From Auanema rhodensis (Eukaryota; Nematoda; Chromadorea; Rhabditida; Rhabditidae): a stretch of 64,000 nucleotides of DNA. Positions within the stretch are counted from its first letter, which is position 1. Every line of letters begins with the position of its first letter. Of the stretch, positions 24,287-36,781 are shown piece after piece. The position numbers were made by a program, and so were the translations under genes. The notes beneath the pieces were generated by a model. It worked only from the letters and a program-made list of their open reading frames with translations. It was not told where the DNA came from and made no database searches. The DNA lies in NCBI GenBank assembly GCA_964057225.1, contig OZ059894.1, forward strand, positions 24,272,476-24,336,475, given 5' to 3'.

Positions 24287-26926
24287 TTTGAAATTTACGT
24301 GAACTTCAATTTATGCTAATTAAATGTACACGTGATGTGCACTTGGTATGTAACTCGCTTCACGTGAAAGATGAAGAGATGCGGTTTTCAAAATTAGATT
24401 CCCTATGTCCATATTAGTCTAAAAACAAATTTTTATTGATATTGGTTCATGGTAACCATGACTTTGAAATTTACGTGAACTTTAATTTATGCTAATTAAA
24501 TGTACACGTGATGTGCACTTGGTATGTAACTCGCTTCACGTGAAAGATAAAGAGATGCGGTTTTCAAAATTAGATTCCCCATGTCCATATTAGTCTAAAA
24601 ACAAATTTTTATTGATATTGGTTCATGGTAACCATGACTTTGAAATTTACGTGAACTTCAATTTATGCTAATTAAATGTACACGTGATGTGCACTTGGTA
24701 TGTAACTCGCTTCACGTGAAAGATAAAGAGATGCGGTTTTCAAAATTAGATTCCCCATGTCCATATTAGTCTAAAAACAAATTTTTATTGATATTGGTTC
24801 ATGGTAACCATGACTTTGAAATTTACGTGAACTTTAATTTATGCTAATTAAATGTACACGTGATGTGCACTTGGTATGTAACTCGCTTCACGTGAAAGAT
24901 AAAGAGATGCGGTTTTCAAAATTAGATTCCCCATGTCCATATTAGTCTAAAAACAAATTTTTATTGATATTGGTGCATGGTAACCATGACTTTGAAATTT
25001 ACGTGAACTTTAATTTATGCTAATTAAATGTACACGTGATGTGCACTTGGTATGTAACTCGCTTCACGTGAAAGATAAAGAGATGCGGTTTTCAAAATTA
25101 GATTCCCCATGTCCATATTAGTCTAAAAACAAATTTTTATTGATATTGGTTCATGGTAACCATGACTTTGAAATTTACGTGAACTTCAATTTATGCTAAT
25201 TAAATGTACACGTGATGTGCACTTGGTATGTAACTCGCTTCACGTGAAAGATGAAGAGATGCGGTTTTCAAAATTAGATTCCCTATGTCCATATTAGTCT
25301 AAAAACAAATTTTTATTGATATTGGTTCATGGTAACCATGACTTTGAAATTTACGTGAACTTTAATTTATGCTAATTAAATGTACACGTGATGTGCACTT
25401 GGTATGTAACTCGCTTCACGTGAAAGATAAAGAGATGCGGTTTTCAAAATTAGATTGCCCATGTCCATATTAGTCTAAAAACAAATTTTTATTGATATTG
25501 GTGCATGGTAACCATGACTTTGAAATTTACGTGAACTTTAATTTATGCTAATTAAATGTACACGTGATGTGCCCTTGGTATGTAACTCGCTTCACGTGAA
25601 AGATAAAGAGATGCGGTTTTCAAAATTAGATTCCCCATGTCCATATTAGTCTAAAAACAAATTTTCATTGATATTGGTGCATGGTAACCATGACTTTGAA
25701 ATTTACGTGAACTTTAATTTATGCTAATTAAATGTACACGTGATGTGCACTTGGTATGTAACTCGCTTCACGTGAAAGATAAAGAGATGCGGTTTTCAAA
25801 ATTAGATTCCCCATGTCCATATTAGTCTAAAAACAAATTTTTATTGATATTGGTGCATGGTAACCATGACTTTGAAATTTACGTGAACTTTAATTTATGC
25901 TAATTAAATGTACACGTGATGTGCACTTGGTATGTAACTCGCTTCACGTGAAAGATAAAGAGATGCGGTTTTCAAAATTAAATTTCCCATGTCCATATTA
26001 GTCTAAAAACAAATTTTTATTGATATTGGTGCATGGTAACCATGACTTTGAAATTTACGTGAACTTTAATTTATGTTAATTAAATGTACACGTGATGTGC
26101 ACTTGGTATGTAACTCGCTTCACGTGAAAGATAAAGAGATGCGTTTTTCAAAATTAGATTCCCCATGTCCATATTAGTCTAAAAACAAATTTTTATTGAT
26201 ATTGGTTCATGGTAACCATGACTTTGAAATTTACGTGAACTTCAATTTATGCTAATTAAATGTACACGTGATGTGCACTTGGTATGTAACTCGCTTCACG
26301 TGAAAGATAAAGAGATGCGGTTTTCAAAATTAGATTCCCCATGTCCATATTAGTCTAAAAACAAATTTTTATTGATATTGATTCATGGTAACCATGACTT
26401 TGAAATTTACGTGAACTTCAATTTATGCTAATTAAATGTACACGTGATGTGCACTTGGTATGTAACTCGCTTCACGTGAAAGATAAAGAGATGCGGTTTT
26501 CAAAATTAGATTCCCTATGTCCATATTAGTCTAAAAACAAATTTTTATTGATATTGGTTCATGGTAACCATGACTTTGAAATTTACGTGAACTTTAATTT
26601 ATGCTAATTAAATGTACACGTGATGTGCACTTGGTATGTAACTCGCTTCACGTGAAAGATAAAGAGATGCGGTTTTCAAAATTAGATTCCCCATGTCCAT
26701 ATTAGTCTAAAAACAAATTTTTATTGATATTGGTGCGTGGTAACCATGACTTTGAAATTTACGTGAACTTTAATTTATGCTAATTAAATGTACACGTGAT
26801 GTGCACTTGGTATGTAACTCGCTTCACGTGAAAGATAAAGAGATGCGGTTTTCAAAATTAAATTTCCCATGTCCATATTAGTCTAAAAACAAATTTTTAT
26901 TGATATTGGTGCATGGTAACCATGAC
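24287..26926 (+). repeat. 15-monomer block, distant copy of 6513-9152 and 11441-14080
   Basis: Monomers 139-153 repeat the order of monomers 38-52 (offset 101 monomers) and 66-80. That order is A, B, C21/A87, B-G161, B, A, 'ATTGCCC', 'GCCCTTGG', B, 'AAATTTCCC', 'TTAATTAA' with G98T, 'TTGATTCATGG', C21/A87/T118, A163G, 'AAATTTCCC'. Its only obvious private change is T148C near 25666. A block of 2.6 kb kept nearly unchanged at 17.8 kb distance shows that exchange is not limited to neighbours. Confidence 0.85.
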
Positions 26927-29390
26927 TTTGAAATTTACGTGAACTTTAATTTATGTTAATTAAATGTACACGTGATGTGCACTTGGTATGTAACTCGCTT
27001 CACGTGAAAGATAAAGAGATGCGTTTTTCAAAATTAGATTCCACATGTCCATATTAGTCTAAAAACAAATTTTTATTGATATTGGTTCATGGTAACCATG
27101 ACTTTGAAATTTACGTGAACTTCAATTTATGCTAATTAAATGTACACGTGATGTGCACTTGGTATGTAACTCGCTTCACGTGAAAGATAAAGAGATGCGG
27201 TTTTCAAAATTAGATTCCCCATGTCCATATTAGTCTAAAAACAAATTTTTATTGATATTGATTCATGGTAACCATGACTTTGAAATTTACGTGAACTTCA
27301 ATTTATGCTAATTAAATGTACACGTGATGTGCACTTGGTATGTAACTCGCTTCACGTGAAAGATAAAGAGATGCGGTTTTCAAAATTAGATTCCCCCTGT
27401 CCATATTAGTCTAAAAACAAATTTTTATTGATATTGGTGCATGGTAACCATGACTTTGAAATTTACGTGAACTTTAATTTATGCTAATTAAATGTACACG
27501 TGATGTGCACTTGGTATGTAACTCGCTTCACGTGAAAGATAAAGAGATGCGGTTTTCAAAATTAGATTCCCCATGTCCATATTAGTCTAAAAACAAATTT
27601 TTATTGATATTGGTTCATGGTAACCATGACTTTGAAATTTACGTGAACTTTAATTTATGCTAATTAAATGTACACGTGATGTGCACTTGGTATGTAACTC
27701 GCTTCACGTGAAAGATAAAGAGATGCGGTTTTCAAAATTAGATTCCCCCTGTCCATATTAGTCTAAAAACAAATTTTTATTGATATTGGTTCATGGTAAC
27801 CATGACTTTGAAATTTACGTGAACTTTAATTTATGCTAATTAAATGTACACGTGATGTGCACTTGGTATGTAACTCGCTTCACGTGAAAGATAAAAAGAT
27901 GCGGTTTTCAAAATTAGATTCCCCATGTCCATATTAGTCTAAAAACAAATTTTTATTGATATTGGTTCATGGTAACCATGACTTTGAAATTTACGTTAAC
28001 TTTAATTTATGCTAATTAAATGTACACGTGATGTGCACTTGGTATGTAACTCGCTTCACGTGAAAGATAAAGAGATGCGGTTTTCAAAATTAAATTTCCC
28101 ATGTCCATATTAGTCTAAAAACAAATTTTTATTGATATTGGTTCATGGTAACCATGACTTTGAAATTTACGTGAACTTTAATTTATGCTAATTAAATGTA
28201 CACGTGATGTGCACTTGGTATGTAACTCGCTTCACGTGAAAGATAAAGAGATGCGGTTTTCAAAATTAGATTCCCCATGTCCATATTAGTCTAAAAACAA
28301 ATTTTTATTGATATTGGTTCATGGTAACCATGACTTTGAAATTTACGTGAACTTCAATTTATGCTAATTAAATGTACACGTGATGTGCACTTGGTATGTA
28401 ACTCGCTTCACGTGAAAGATAAAGAGATGCGGTTTTCAAAATTAGATTCCCCATGTCCATATTAGTCTAAAAACAAATTTTTATTGATATTGATTCATGG
28501 TAACCATGACTTTGAAATTTACGTGAACTTCAATTTATGCTAATTAAATGTACACGTGATGTGCACTTGGTATGTAACTCGCTTCACGTGAAAGATAAAG
28601 AGATGCGGTTTTCAAAATTAGATTCCCCATGTCCATATTAGTCTAAAAACAAATTTTTATTGATATTGGTGCATGGTAACCATGACTTTGAAATTTACGT
28701 GAACTTTAATTTATGCTAATTAAATGTACACGTGATGTGCACTTGGTATGTAACTCGCTTCACGTGAAAGATAAAGAGATGCGGTTTTCAAAATTAGATT
28801 CCCCATGTCCATATTAGTCTAAAAACAAATTTTTATTGATATTGGTGCATGGTAACCATGACTTTGAAATTTACGTGAACTTTAATTTATGCTAATTAAA
28901 TGTACACGTGATGTGCACTTGGTATGTAACTCGCTTCACGTGAAAGATAAAGAGATGCGGTTTTCAAAATTAAATTTCCCATGTCCATATTAGTCTAAAA
29001 ACAAATTTTTATTGATATTGGTGCATGGTAACCATGACTTTGAAATTTACGTGAACTTTAATTTATGCTAATTAAATGTACACGTGATGTGCACTTGGTA
29101 TGTAACTCGCTTCACGTGAAAGATAAAGAGATGCGGTTTTCAAAATTAGATTCCCCATGTCCATATTAGTCTAAAAACAAATTTTTATTGATATTGGTTC
29201 ATGGTAACCATGACTTTGAAATTTACGTGAACTTTAATTTATGCTAATTAAATGTACACGTGATGTGCACTTGGTATGTAACTCGCTTCACGTGAAAGAT
29301 AAAGAGATGCGGTTTTCAAAATTAGATTCCCCCTGTCCATATTAGTCTAAAAACAAATTTTTATTGATATTGGTTCATGGTAACCATGAC

Positions 29391-29566
29391 TTTGAAATTT
29401 ACGTGAACTTTAATTTATGCTAATTAAATGTACACGTGATGTGCACTTGGTATGTAACTCGCTTCACGTGAAAGATAAAAAGATGCGGTTTTCAAAATTA
29501 GATTCCCCATGTCCATATTAGTCTAAAAACAAATTTTTATTGATATTGGTGCGTGGTAACCATGAC
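29391..29566 (+). repeat. Chimeric monomer 168
   Basis: The left part carries the 'AAAAAG' change (p90, 29480) of monomer 159, and the preceding monomers 166-167 also match 157-158. The right part carries A163G (29553) of monomer 152, and the following monomers match 153-155. The switch between two repeat registers lies between p90 and p163, as expected for a crossover or conversion junction inside one unit. Confidence 0.65.
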
Positions 29567-31326
29567 TTTGAAATTTACGTGAACTTTAATTTATGCTAAT
29601 TAAATGTACACGTGATGTGCACTTGGTATGTAACTCGCTTCACGTGAAAGATAAAGAGATGCGGTTTTCAAAATTAAATTTCCCATGTCCATATTAGTCT
29701 AAAAACAAATTTTTATTGATATTGGTGCATGGTAACCATGACTTTGAAATTTACGTGAACTTTAATTTATGTTAATTAAATGTACACGTGATGTGCACTT
29801 GGTATGTAACTCGCTTCACGTGAAAGATAAAGAGATGCGTTTTTCAAAATTAGATTCCCCATGTCCATATTAGTCTAAAAACAAATTTTTATTGATATTG
29901 GTTCATGGTAACCATGACTTTGAAATTTACGTGAACTTCAATTTATGCTAATTAAATGTACACGTGATGTGCACTTGGTATGTAACTCGCTTCACGTGAA
30001 AGATAAAGAGATGCGGTTTTCAAAATTAGATTCCCCATGTCCATATTAGTCTAAAAACAAATTTTTATTGATATTGATTCATGGTAACCATGACTTTGAA
30101 ATTTACGTGAACTTCAATTTATGCTAATTAAATGTACACGTGATGTGCACTTGGTATGTAACTCGCTTCACGTGAAAGATAAAGAGATGCGGTTTTCAAA
30201 ATTAGATTCCCCATGTCCATATTAGTCTAAAAACAAATTTTTATTGATATTGGTGCATGGGAACCATGACTTTGAAATTTACGTGAACTTTAATTTATGC
30301 TAATTAAATGTACACGTGATGTGCACTTGGTATGTAACTCGCTTCACGTGAAAGATAAAGAGATGCGGTTTTCAAAATTAGATTCCCCATGTCCATATTA
30401 GTCTAAAAACAAATTTTTATTGATATTGGTGCATGGTAACCATGACTTTGAAATTTACGTGAACTTTAATTTATGCTAATTAAATGTACACGTGATGTGC
30501 ACTTGGTATGTAACTCGCTTCACGTGAAAGATAAAGAGATGCGGTTTTCAAAATTAGATTCCCCATGTCCATATTAGTCTAAAAACAAATTTTTATTGAT
30601 ATTGGTTCATGGTAACCATGACTTTGAAATTTACGTGAACTTTAATTTATGCTAATTAAATGTACACGTGATGTGCACTTGGTATGTAACTCGCTTCACG
30701 TGAAAGATAAAGAGATGCGGTTTTCAAAATTAGATTCCCCCTGTCCATATTAGTCTAAAAACAAATTTTTATTGATATTGGTTCATGGTAACCATGACTT
30801 TGAAATTTACGTGAACTTTAATTTATGCTAATTAAATGTACACGTGATGTGCACTTGGTATGTAACTCGCTTCACGTGAAAGATAAAGAGATGCGGTTTT
30901 CAAAATTAGATTCCCCCTGTCCATATTAGTCTAAAAACAAATTTTTATTGATATTGGTTCATGGTAACCATGACTTTGAAATTTACGTGAACTTTAATTT
31001 ATGCTAATTAAATGTACACGTGATGTGCACTTGGTATGTAACTCGCTTCACGTGAAAGATAAAGAGATGCGGTTTTCAAAATTAGATTCCTCATGTCCAT
31101 ATTAGTCTAAAAACAAATTTTTATTGATATTGGTTCATGGTAACCATGACTTTGAAATTTACGTGAACTTCAATTTATGCTAATTAAATGTACACGTGAT
31201 GTGCACTTGGTATGTAACTCGCTTCACGTGAAAGATGAAGAGATGCGGTTTTCAAAATTAGATTTCCTATGTCCATATTAGTCTAAAAACAAATTTTTAT
31301 TGATATTGGTTCATGGTAACCATGAC

Positions 31327-31501
31327 TTTGAAATTTACGTGAACTTTAATTTATGCTAATTAAATGTACACGTGATGTGCACTTGGTATGTAACTCGCTT
31401 CACGTGAAAGATAAAGAGATGCAGTTTTCAAAATTAGATTCCCCATGTCCATATTAGTCAAAAACAAATTTTTATTGATATTGGTTCATGGTAACCATGA
31501 C
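31327..31501 (+). repeat. 175-bp monomer with the same deletion, third occurrence
   Basis: Monomer 179 has the same deletion after 31459, 67 monomers from the second. It again follows a 'GATTTCCTATG' type A monomer and is followed two units later by a G52 monomer. It has one private change, G97A ('GATGCAGTTTT', near 31423). Shared context points to descent from the same event. Confidence 0.95.
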
Positions 31502-32909
31502 TTTGAAATTTACGTGAACTTCAATTTATGCTAATTAAATGTACACGTGATGTGCACTTGGTATGTAACTCGCTTCACGTGAAAGATGAAGAGATGCGGT
31601 TTTCAAAATTAGATTCCCTATGTCCATATTAGTCTAAAAACAAATTTTTATTGATATTGGTTCATGGTAACCATGACTTTGAAATTTACGTGAACTTTAA
31701 TTTATGCTAATTAAATGTACACGTGATGGGCACTTGGTATGTAACTCGCTTCACGTGAAAGATAAAGAGATGCGGTTTTCAAAATTAGATTCCCCATGTC
31801 CATATTAGTCTAAAAACAAATTTTTATTGATATTGGTGCATGGTAACCATGACTTTGAAATTTACGTGAACTTTAATTTATGCTAATTAAATGTACACGT
31901 GATGTGCACTTGGTATGTAACTCGCTTCACGTGAAAGATAAAGAGATGCGGTTTTCAAAATTAGATTCCCCATGTCCATTTTAGTCTAAAAACAAATTTT
32001 TATCGATATTGGTTCATGGTAACCATGACTTTGAAATTTACGTGAACTTTAATTTATGCTAATTAAATGTACACGTGATGTGCACTTGGTATGTAACTCG
32101 CTTCACGTGAAAGATGAAGAGATGCGGTTTTCAAAATTAGATTCCCCATGTCCATATTAGTCTAAAAACAAATTTTTATTGATATTGGTTCATGGTAACC
32201 ATGACTTTGAAATTTACGTGAACTTCAATTTATGCTAATTAAATGTACACGTGATGTGCACTTGGTATGTAACTCGCTTCACGTGAAAGATGAAGAGATG
32301 CGGTTTTCAAAATTAGATTCCCTATGTCCATATTAGTCTAAAAACAAATTTTTATTGATATTGGTTCATGGTAACCATGACTTTGAAATTTACGTGAACT
32401 TTAATTTATGCTAATTAAATGTACACGTGATGGGCACTTGGTATGTAACTCGCTTCACGTGAAAGATAAAGAGATGCGGTTTTCAAAATTAGATTCCCCA
32501 TGTCCATATTAGTCTAAAAACAAATTTTTATTGATATTGGTGCATGGTAACCATGACTTTGAAATTTACGTGAACTTTAATTTATGCTAATTAAATGTAC
32601 ACGTGATGTGCACTTGGTATGTAACTCGCTTCACGTGAAAGATAAAGAGATGCGGTTTTCAAAATTAGATTCCCCATGTCCATTTTAGTCTAAAAACAAA
32701 TTTTTATCGATATTGGTTCATGGTAACCATGACTTTGAAATTTACGTGAACTTTAATTTATGCTAATTAAATGTACACGTGATGTGCACTTGGTATGTAA
32801 CTCGCTTCACGTGAAAGATGAAGAGATGCGGTTTTCAAAATTAGATTCCCCATGTCCATATTAGTCTAAAAACAAATTTTTATTGATATTGGTTCATGGT
32901 AACCATGAC
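31502..32909 (+). repeat. Nested tandem 4-mer (2 x 704 bp)
   Basis: Monomers 180-183 and 184-187 are the same four units: type A; G52 'GATGGGCAC' with G161 (31729/32433); 'CCATTTTAG' with ATCGAT (about 32004/32708); and T21/G87/C118. The pair recurs in the second 29-mer at 37310-38013, so the 4-mer duplication predates the 29-mer duplication. Confidence 0.85.
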
Positions 32910-35901
32910 TTTGAAATTTACGTGAACTTTAATTTATGCTAATTAAATGTACACGTGATGTGCACTTGGTATGTAACTCGCTTCACGTGAAAGATAAAGA
33001 GATGCGGTTTTCAAAATTAGATTCCCCATGTCCATATTAGTCTAAAAACAAATTTTTATTGATATTGGTGCATGGTAACCATGACTTTGAAATTTACGTG
33101 AACTTTAATTTATGCTAATTAAATGTACACGTGATGTGCCCTCGGTATGTAACTCGCTTCACGTGAAAGATAAAGAGATGCGGTTTTCAAAATTAGATTC
33201 CCCATGTCCATATTAGTTTAAAAACAAATTTTTATTGATATTGGTGCATGGTAACCATGACTTTGAAATTTACGTGAACTTCAATTTATGCTAATTAAAT
33301 GTACACGTGATGTGCACTTGGTATGTAACTCGCTTCACGTGAAAGATGAAGAGATGCGGTTTTCAAAATTAGATTCCCTATGTCCATATTAGTCTAAAAA
33401 CAAATTTTTATTGATATTGGTTCATGGTAACCATGACTTTGAAATTTACGTGAACTTTAATTTATGCTAATTAAATGTACACGTGATGTGCACTTGGTAT
33501 GTAACTCGCTTCACGTGAAAGATAAAGAGATGCGGTTTTCAAAATTAGATTCCCCATGTCCATATTAGTCTAAAAACAAATTTTTATTGATATTGGTTCA
33601 TGGTAACCATGACTTTGAAATTTACGTGAACTTCAATTTATGCTAATTAAATGTACACGTGATGTGCACTTGGTATGTAACTCGCTTCACGTGAAAGATA
33701 AAAAGATGCGGTTTTCAAAATTAGATTCCCCATGTCCATATTAGTCTAAAAACAAATTTTTATTGATATTGGTGCATGGTAACCATGACTTTGAAATTTA
33801 CGTGAACTTTAATTTATGCTAATTAAATGTACACGTGATGTGCACTTGGTATGTAACTCGCTTCACGTGAAAGATAAAGAGATGCGGTTTTCAAAATTAG
33901 ATTCCCCATGTCCATATTAGTCTAAAAACAAATTTTTATTGATATTGGTTCATGGTAACCATGACTTTGAAATTTACGTGAACTTTAATTTATGCTAATT
34001 AAATGTACACGTGATGTGCACTTGGTATGTAACTCGCTTCACGTGAAAGATAAAGAGATGCGGTTTTCAAAATTAGATTCCCCATGTCCATATTAGTCTA
34101 AAAACAAATTTTTATTGATATTGGTTCATGGTAACCATGACTTTGAAATTTACGTGAACTTTAATTTATGCTAATTAAATGTACACGTGATGTGCACTTG
34201 GTATGTAACTCGCTTCACGTGAAAGATAAAGAGATGCGGTTTTCAAAATTAGATTCCCCATGTCCATATTAGTCTAAAAACAAATTTTTATTGATATTGG
34301 TGCATGGTAACCATGACTTTGAAATTTACGTGAACTTTAATTTATGCTAATTAAATGTACACGTGATGTGCCCTTGGTATGTAACTCGCTTCACGTGAAA
34401 GATAAAGAGATGCGGTTTTCAAAATTAGATTCCCCATGTCCATATTAGTCTAAAAACAAATTTTTATTGATATTGGTGCATGGTAACCATGACTTTGAAA
34501 TTTACGTGAACTTTAATTTATGCTAATTAAATGTACACGTGATGTGCACTTGGTATGTAACTCGCTTCACGTGAAAGATAAAGAGATGCGGTTTTCAAAA
34601 TTAGATTCCCCATGTCCATATTAGTCTAAAAACAAATTTTTATTGATATTGGTGCATGGTAACCATGACTTTGAAATTTACGTGAACTTTAATTTATGCT
34701 AATTAAATGTACACGTGATGTGCACTTGGTATGTAACTCGCTTCACGTGAAAGATAAAGAGATGCGGTTTTCAAAATTAAATTTCCCATGTCCATATTAG
34801 TCTAAAAACAAATTTTTATTGATATTGGTGCATGGTAACCATGACTTTGAAATTTACGTGAACTTTAATTTATGCTAATTAAATGTACACGTGATGTGCA
34901 CTTGGTATGTAACTCGCTTCACGTGAAAGATAAAGAGATGCGGTTTTCAAAATTAGATTCCCCATGTCCATATTAGTCTAAAAACAAATTTTTATTGATA
35001 TTGGTTCATGGTAACCATGACTTTGAAATTTACGTGAACTTTAATTTATGCTAATTAAATGTACACGTGATGTGCACTTGGTATGTAACTCGCTTCACGT
35101 GAAAGATAAAGAGATGCGGTTTTCAAAATTAGATTCCCCCTGTCCATATTAGTCTAAAAACAAATTTTTATTGATATTGGTTCATGGTAACCATGACTTT
35201 GAAATTTACGTGAACTTTAATTTATGCTAATTAAATGTACACGTGATGTGCACTTGGTATGTAACTCGCTTCACGTGAAAGATAAAGAGATGCGGTTTTC
35301 AAAATTAGATTCCTCATGTCCATATTAGTCTAAAAACAAATTTTTATTGATATTGGTTCATGGTAACCATGACTTTGAAATTTACGTGAACTTCAATTTA
35401 TGCTAATTAAATGTACAAGTGATGTGCACTTGGTATGTAACTCGCTTCACGTGAAAGATGAAGAGATGCGGTTTTCAAAATTAGATTTCCTATGTCCATA
35501 TTAGTCTAAAAACAAATTTTTATTGATATTGGTTCATGGTAACCATGACTTTGAAATTTACGTGAACTTTAATTTATGCTAATTAAATGTACACGTGATG
35601 TGCACTTGGTATGTAACTCGCTTCACGTGAAAGATGAAGAGATGCGGTTTTCAAAATTAGATTCCCTATGTCCATATTAGTCTAAAAACAAATTTTTATT
35701 GATATTGGTTCATGGTAACCATGACTTTGAAATTTACGTGAACTTTAATTTATGCTAATTAAATGTACACGTGATGGGCACTTGGTATGTAACTCGCTTC
35801 ACGTGAAAGATAAAGAGATGCGGTTTTCAAAATTAGATTCCCCATGTCCATATTAGTCTAAAAACAAATTTTTATTGATATTGGTGCATGGTAACCATGA
35901 C

Positions 35902-36605
35902 TTTGAAATTTACGTGAACTTTAATTTATGCTAATTAAATGTACACGTGATGTGCACTTGGTATGTAACTCGCTTCACGTGAAAGATAAAGAGATGCGGT
36001 TTTCAAAATTACATTCCCCATGTCCATATTAGTCTAAAAACAAATTTTTATCGATATTGGTTCATGGTAACCATGACTTTGAAATTTACGTGAACTTTAA
36101 TTTATGCTAATTAAATGTACACGTGATGTGCACTTGGTATGTAACTCGCTTCACGTGAAAGATGAAGAGATGCGGTTTTCAAAATTAGATTCCCCATGTC
36201 CATATTAGTCTAAAAACAAATTTTTATTGATATTGGTGCATGGTAACCATGACTTTGAAATTTACGTGAACTTTAATTTATGCTAATTAAATGTACACGT
36301 GATGTGCACTTGGTATGTAACTCGCTTCACGTGAAAGATAAAGAGATGCGGTTTTCAAAATTACATTCCCCATGTCCATATTAGTCTAAAAACAAATTTT
36401 TATCGATATTGGTTCATGGTAACCATGACTTTGAAATTTACGTGAACTTTAATTTATGCTAATTAAATGTACACGTGATGTGCACTTGGTATGTAACTCG
36501 CTTCACGTGAAAGATGAAGAGATGCGGTTTTCAAAATTAGATTCCCCATGTCCATATTAGTCTAAAAACAAATTTTTATTGATATTGGTTCATGGTAACC
36601 ATGAC
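35902..36605 (+). repeat. Nested dimer repeat (2 x 352 bp)
   Basis: Monomers 205-206 and 207-208 are the same pair: 'ATTACATTCC' plus ATCGAT, then T21/G87/C118. The first pair ends in G161 and the second in T161. The equivalent pair in HOR copy 2 is at 41006-41709. This is the smallest duplication step seen within the 29-mer. Confidence 0.8.
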
Positions 36606-36781
36606 TTTGAAATTTACGTGAACTTTAATTTATGCTAATTAAATGTACACGTGATGTGCACTTGGTATGTAACTCGCTTCACGTGAAAGATAAAGAGATG
36701 CGTTTTTCAAAATTAGATTCCCTATGTCCATATTAGTCTAAAAACAAATTTTTATTGATATTGGTTCATGGTAACCATGAC
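36606..36781 (+). repeat. Chimeric monomer 209 at the HOR junction
   Basis: The left part (T21, A87, G98T 'GATGCGTTTTTC') matches monomer 238 (41710). The right part ('GATTCCCTATG', T118) matches the type A monomers 180 and 239. In HOR copy 2 these are two separate monomers (238 and 239). The distance between the following G52 monomers is 29 units here (181 to 210) and 30 in the next interval (210 to 240). A within-monomer exchange between p98 and p118 that removed exactly 176 bp explains both facts. Confidence 0.75.

Larger units (their letters stand above)
26927..31501 (+). repeat. Mosaic segment, monomers 154-179
   Basis: Short runs repeat at several different offsets. Monomers 152-155 match 168-171 (16 monomers; A163G at 26737/29553, 'TTGATTCATGG' about 27257/30073). 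Monomers 157-159 match 166-168 (9 monomers; 'CCCCCTGTCC' about 27748/29332, 'AAAAAG' about 27895/29479). Monomers 155 and 162 share 'TTGATTCATGG' 7 monomers apart. Private changes include G15T near 27997, 'CCACATG' near 27043 and 'GCATGGGAACC' near 30257. No single period explains the segment. Confidence 0.7.
31678..36781 (+). repeat. 29-monomer HOR, copy 1 (5104 bp)
   Basis: Monomers 181-209 match 210-238 at exactly 5104 bp for every rare marker checked: G52 (31729/36833, 32433/37537, 35777/40881), 'TTAGTTTAAAA' (about 33216/38320), 'AAAAAG' (about 33699/38803), 'GTACAAGTG' (35418/40522), 'CCCCCTGTCC', 'GATTCCTCATG', 'ATTACATTCC' (36011/41115, 36363/41467) and ATCGAT. It is the largest clear tandem HOR here and ends in chimeric monomer 209. 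Confidence 0.9.
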
